38,465 nt of DNA from contig JAWLBX010000029.1 in NCBI GenBank assembly GCA_041687435.1, forward strand, positions 1 to 38,465, read 5' to 3'. Below the pieces are notes generated by a model that did no database searches, had not been told where the DNA came from, and saw only the letters and a program-made list of their open reading frames with translations. The position numbers were made by a program, and so were the translations under genes. Below are positions 35,334-38,465 of the stretch, one piece after another. Numbering within the stretch: position 1 is the stretch's first letter; each line of letters opens with the position of its first letter. Source of the stretch: JACKII01 sp041687435. GTDB taxonomy: Bacteria; Pseudomonadota; Alphaproteobacteria; Bin95.

Positions 35334-37402
35334 GACAGGGCTCCGCCAATCGTAATAATGAGGCTGCCCTCCACGGCAACCGAGGCACTGTCGGCGGGGT
35401 CGAGGGGGGTGGTGGCATCCAGTTGCTCAACAACCGCCGGGCCGAGGACATACATGCCGGGTGTAAGGGTGGCGCGATCGTAGACCGGCGTCTCCACTGC
35501 TGCGTCCGGCTGGCTGTCGAACCAAACCGCACGCCGCTCGCGAGCATCCGGCAGCGGTGGCGGCTCCGCCGGCAATGCCGGGAATATCGGCTCCCGATGC
35601 ATCGACGCCCGGGCGGTCAGGCGGAAGGCGACGATCTCCACGACATCGTGCGGATTGTGAAAGCCATACGCTCTGTCGTGGGCGGCGAAGAAGGTTTTGC
35701 GGATGCTCGCAACGTCCGGCAACGGCATTGCCTTTCCCCGCTCCGCCTCGGCAAGCGGAACGGTCAGCTCGAAATTCTGGCCCTGATAGCGCATGTCGGC
35801 GGCGATGCTGAGCCGCCCTGCATCCACATGCTGACCGGCGAGCCAGACCTCGGCTTGGTCAGCCAAGCCCTGCACCAGAGGGGCAGCCCTGCGAAGTGAT
35901 GCCTCGTCCACCGTCAGGCGCTCCCCGGTCGTGAAATCCTCCTTCAAATCGGCCACGATCAATCCCTCGGCGCATAGAATTCCGGGCGCGGGCGGGACGA
36001 TCAGGCGGTCGATCCCAAGCTCCACCGCCACGGCACGGGCATGCAGGGCACCGGCGCCGCCGAAGGCCATCAGGGCGAAATCGCGCGGATCATGCCCTTT
36101 TTCGACAGAGATGGTGCGGATCGAACGCACCATGTTCGCCACTGCGATATCCAAAACTCCGCGCGCCACCTGTTCCAACCCCAGGCCCAGCCGCTCCGCC
36201 ACCGGTTGCAAGGCCGCGCGCGCCAGATTTGGATCGAGTGCCATCTCGCCATCCAAAAGACCCCGCGCCGACAGGCGGCCGAGGATCAGGTTCGCATCGG
36301 TGACGGTGGGTTCCGTGCCACCCTGGCCATAGCAGGCGGGGCCAGGGACAGCGCCGGCGCTCTGCGGGCCGACCTTCATCAGGCCGTCACGGTCGAACCA
36401 GGCGATGGAGCCGCCGCCGGCGCCGACCGTGTCAATATCCACCATCGGCAGCCGGATCGGGAATTCCACGACGGTGCGCTGGTAGGCAAGCGCAGGTTCC
36501 GCATTGCGGATCAGCGCAACGTCGGCGCTGGTGCCGCCCATGTCGAGCGTGATCACGTCCGGAATACCAACCCGCCGGGCCACCGCCGCCGCGCCCATCG
36601 CGCCCGCCGCCGGGCTGGATAGTGCCGTGCGCACCGGCAGATCGCGCGCCGTCGCGGGCGTCATCAGCCCGCCAGAGGATTGATTGATACCCAACACGGC
36701 CTGCGGTGCGAGCCGGCCGATGCCAGCCGCCAGCCGCTCCACATAGCCAGCCATGACCGGCTGCAGGTAGGCGTTGATGACCGTGGTCGAAAACCGCTCG
36801 AACTCCCGGAATTCAGGCTGCACGACGCTGGAAAGCGACAGGTGCATATCCGGCATGGCAAGGGCGAGCGTTTCTCCCAGCACCTGCTCATGCTGGGGCG
36901 ACTCGAAGGCAAACAGCAGGCAGATGGCGCAGGCATCAGCCCCGCTCGCGCGCACCGCCTCGACCATGCGCGCGATCTCGTCCGCCTCCAGCGGCTGCAC
37001 GATGCGGCCGCCGGCGGTGATGCGCTCGGCAATCTCCAGCCGCCGTTCCTCCGGTACCAGAGGCGCCGGCGCGTCGCGTTGCAGGTCGTACATGTGCGGA
37101 CGCACCTGCCGGCCGATCTCCAGCAGGTCGCGGAAACCCTTGGTCGTCACCAGCGTGACCTTGCCTCCCTTGCGCTGGATCAGGGCGTTGGTTGCAACCG
37201 TGGTACCATGCGCCACCCGCTCGGCTTCGGCCAGCTCCAGCGCCGAGCGGGACGCCATCTCCTCCAGGCCGCAAAGGATGGCCCGTCCGGGGTCGTCGGG
37301 CGTCGAGGGGCGCTTGTAACGGGCTTGCTCTCCTGATGCTGGATCGACGGCAAAAAAGTCCGTGAAGGTGCCGCCAACGTCGACACCGATGACCCAAACC
37401 AT
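35330..37402 (-). CDS. hyuA: Hydantoinase/oxoprolinase family protein, A subunit (ATPase-type)
   Basis: The 690-residue product starts with the phosphate-binding loop VIGVDVGGTFTDFF (actin/hexokinase-like ATPase fold). Further marks: HGTTVATNALIQRKG, a second glycine-rich turn LDMGGTSADVALI near residue 290, and GGAGALHARAVAVELG. It supplies the ATP-dependent step, probably phosphorylating the amide or enol oxygen before HyuB acts. Length fits hydantoinase A (about 690); no fused B domain as in eukaryotic 5-oxoprolinase. The ATG at 37402 has GGAAAGGGA upstream. First gene of a four-gene run. Confidence 0.93.
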   Translation of the reverse strand: MVWVIGVDVGGTFTDFFAVDPASGEQARYKRPSTPDDPGRAILCGLEEMASRSALELAEAERVAHGTTVATNALIQRKGGKVTLVTTKGFRDLLEIGRQVRPHMYDLQRDAPAPLVPEERRLEIAERITAGGRIVQPLEADEIARMVEAVRASGADACAICLLFAFESPQHEQVLGETLALAMPDMHLSLSSVVQPEFREFERFSTTVINAYLQPVMAGYVERLAAGIGRLAPQAVLGINQSSGGLMTPATARDLPVRTALSSPAAGAMGAAAVARRVGIPDVITLDMGGTSADVALIRNAEPALAYQRTVVEFPIRLPMVDIDTVGAGGGSIAWFDRDGLMKVGPQSAGAVPGPACYGQGGTEPTVTDANLILGRLSARGLLDGEMALDPNLARAALQPVAERLGLGLEQVARGVLDIAVANMVRSIRTISVEKGHDPRDFALMAFGGAGALHARAVAVELGIDRLIVPPAPGILCAEGLIVADLKEDFTTGERLTVDEASLRRAAPLVQGLADQAEVWLAGQHVDAGRLSIAADMRYQGQNFELTVPLAEAERGKAMPLPDVASIRKTFFAAHDRAYGFHNPHDVVEIVAFRLTARASMHREPIFPALPAEPPPLPDARERRAVWFDSQPDAAVETPVYDRATLTPGMYVLGPAVVEQLDATTPLDPADSASVAVEGSLIITIGGALS

Positions 37403-37440
37403 GGGGTTCCCTTTCCAGTTTCCGACTGGCCCGACATGAC

Positions 37441-37461
37441 CGGCAGGCGATCAGGCTGCCG
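37441..37461. promoter_or_regulatory. Inverted repeat upstream of hyuA
   Basis: CGGCAG (37441-37446) and CTGCCG (37456-37461) are perfect complements, 9 bases apart, 39 bases before the hyuA start. The size fits a dimeric regulator, but none is encoded nearby and short GC-rich repeats are common. Confidence 0.25.
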
Positions 37462-37518
37462 ATGGACAAAATAGCACTACGCAGCGCCCGGCATTTTCGC
37501 CATGTACGGCAACAGGGT

Positions 37519-38091
37519 CTAGGGCAACGTATCCACCAATCGCCAATAGCGGCTATCCCCGGGCACCTGCCGGGCGATCCAGCGAAGCGGCGCATGGTGC
37601 CATAACGTGATGCGGTCGGTGCGGTTGTCGAGCACCAGATCGCCTTTGTCAGCACGCAGGATCAGCACCACATGCGCCTGCCCCTCCGAATCCCGGCCAA
37701 TGGCAAGCCATAAAGCAGCCGGTGGCCAGCCGGCCCCAATCAGCGCGGCCCGTTTGGCCAACGCAATATCCTCACAATCGCCGGTGGCCGTTGCCACCGT
37801 CCAGTAATCGCTGCGTCCATAAAGATCCATATCGGAGCGATAGGAAATATGTTTATTAAACTTTTGATTGTATTTTTCCAAAACCCTCATGGACCGGCTG
37901 GAGATATAAACGCTTTGCGCCGCCTCATCCGCAGCATCGCAGTGCGCCCCTGCACGGGCACAAAAGTCCCGATACCCGGACGGTGCAAGCACAGGCTTCG
38001 TATCGGTCATCCAGGAATAAGCGGCCATCGTCGGGCCACCCAGGCACAGGGACAGCAAAAAAATCAGCCCAAGGAAGCAACGATCGTGCAT
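37519..38091 (-). CDS. Transglutaminase-like cysteine peptidase (BTLCP, LapG-like)
   Basis: The 190-residue product has a signal peptide (hydrophobic about 6-20, cut near TMAA) and the bacterial transglutaminase-like Cys peptidase fold. The triad is visible: C106 in TGDCEDIA, H140 in QAHVVLIL and D155 in LVLDNRTD. LapG, the known member, cuts a surface adhesin when cyclic-di-GMP falls. Here no LapD-like receptor or large adhesin is adjacent. Start: ATG 38091; a GTG at 38100 would add three residues, and neither has a clear ribosome site. Divergent from the probable mlaC across 198 bases. Confidence 0.9.
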   Translation of the reverse strand: MHDRCFLGLIFLLSLCLGGPTMAAYSWMTDTKPVLAPSGYRDFCARAGAHCDAADEAAQSVYISSRSMRVLEKYNQKFNKHISYRSDMDLYGRSDYWTVATATGDCEDIALAKRAALIGAGWPPAALWLAIGRDSEGQAHVVLILRADKGDLVLDNRTDRITLWHHAPLRWIARQVPGDSRYWRLVDTLP

Positions 38092-38289
38092 GCAAACCAC
38101 TAGGAATCCAGACGGTTAGCCTCTTAAAATGCACCTTATAGTTGTTTATTGATAACATCAAGTGGATTTTCCATATTTGTTCTCATACACTGGGATCGCG
38201 GTGTGCCTGAGGCAAGGCCGCGCTTGCAAATGGCGCCCTGCGGTGAAACATTGGCGGCGCATCAACCCGGATTTTGACGAGAGAACGGT

Positions 38290-38465
38290 ATGCGTCGGTT
38301 GTGGATTATGGGCATGTTGGTTTGGCTGGCACTCTCACCGGCACAGGCCTTAGCCATCGATGCCGTGGATTTGATCAAGGGCCTGACCGCGGATGCGATA
38401 GGCATTCTCGATTCAACAGAACCTGATTCCCAGGAGCGTAAAACGAAGCTGGAATCGCTGTTCCG
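38290..38465 (+). CDS. Probable MlaC/Ttg2-like phospholipid-binding protein (cut by window edge)
   Basis: The first 58 residues are present: a signal peptide (MRRLWIMGMLVWLALSPAQA, cut near ALA) followed by AIDAVDLIKGLTADAIGILD and QERKTKLESLF. This helix pattern is the start of MlaC-type periplasmic carriers that move phospholipid between outer and inner membranes. GAGAG lies upstream of the ATG. The call rests on a short piece, so it is tentative. Confidence 0.55.
   Translation, partial: MRRLWIMGMLVWLALSPAQALAIDAVDLIKGLTADAIGILDSTEPDSQERKTKLESLF

Noticed and set aside
33678..35483. 601-codon open frame antisense to hyuB
   Set aside because: Covers hyuB on the other strand and the product is Arg/His/Ala-rich with no motif. 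hyuB is supported by strong family motifs.
38101..38289. Promoters in the gap between the LapG-like gene and the probable mlaC
   Set aside because: TTGATG and TATAAG occur on the minus strand but only 15 bases apart, and a plus-strand pair is 19 apart; neither is good enough to annotate.

Overview
The window is a GC-rich (by eye around 60% or more), densely packed chromosomal segment of a Gram-negative bacterium, most likely an alphaproteobacterium of the Rhodospirillales type. The evidence is the gene content: GlnE, an AsmA/YhdP-like envelope protein, a class Ia ribonucleotide reductase whose alpha subunit lacks an ATP-cone, a LapG-like cysteine peptidase, a probable MlaC and methylcrotonyl-CoA carboxylase. 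I see no rRNA, tRNA, CRISPR array, phage or transposase gene. Twenty-nine protein genes are supported, two of them cut by the window edges.

Layout. 1-4.6 kb (minus): a PAS-domain sensor protein (cut) and a large YhdP/AsmA-like protein. 4.7-9.1 kb (plus): glnE, the peroxiredoxin bcp, and an SDR related to peroxisomal trans-2-enoyl-CoA reductase. 9.1-11.0 kb (minus): a repetitive secreted beta-rich protein with a PEP-CTERM-like tail. 11.2-14.9 kb (plus): both subunits of methylcrotonyl-CoA carboxylase. 14.9-17.5 kb (minus): an LLM flavin/F420 oxidoreductase overlapping an acyl-CoA synthetase. 17.5-17.95 kb: the only long gap, which turns AT-rich halfway. 17.95-23.4 kb: a mixed set (SYLF lipoprotein-like protein, oligopeptide-type binding protein, VOC protein, alpha/beta hydrolase, orphan GAF histidine kinase). 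23.6-26.4 kb (plus): nrdA-nrdB. 26.4-27.9 kb (minus): a small membrane protein and an alpha/beta hydrolase-OsmC fusion. 28.0-31.4 kb (plus): Nudix hydrolase, AlaX, sseA and metC in one run. 31.5-37.4 kb (minus): hyuA-hyuB-GMC dehydrogenase-gluconate dehydrogenase subunit 3. 37.5-38.5 kb: a LapG-like peptidase divergent from a probable mlaC (cut).

How the genes fit together. Most of the window is housekeeping or accessory catabolism: nitrogen control, peroxide defence, leucine/isovalerate breakdown, acyl-CoA chemistry, dNTP synthesis and sulfur amino acid metabolism. The least ordinary unit is the 31.5-37.4 kb run. It pairs an ATP-dependent hydantoinase/oxoprolinase-type enzyme with a leaderless GMC dehydrogenase carrying a Cys triad like that of iron-sulfur FAD-dependent glucose dehydrogenases, together with a leaderless small subunit and no cytochrome gene. 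It looks like a cytoplasmic two-step pathway whose substrate cannot be read from sequence. I found no clear candidate for a wholly new defence or mobile system.
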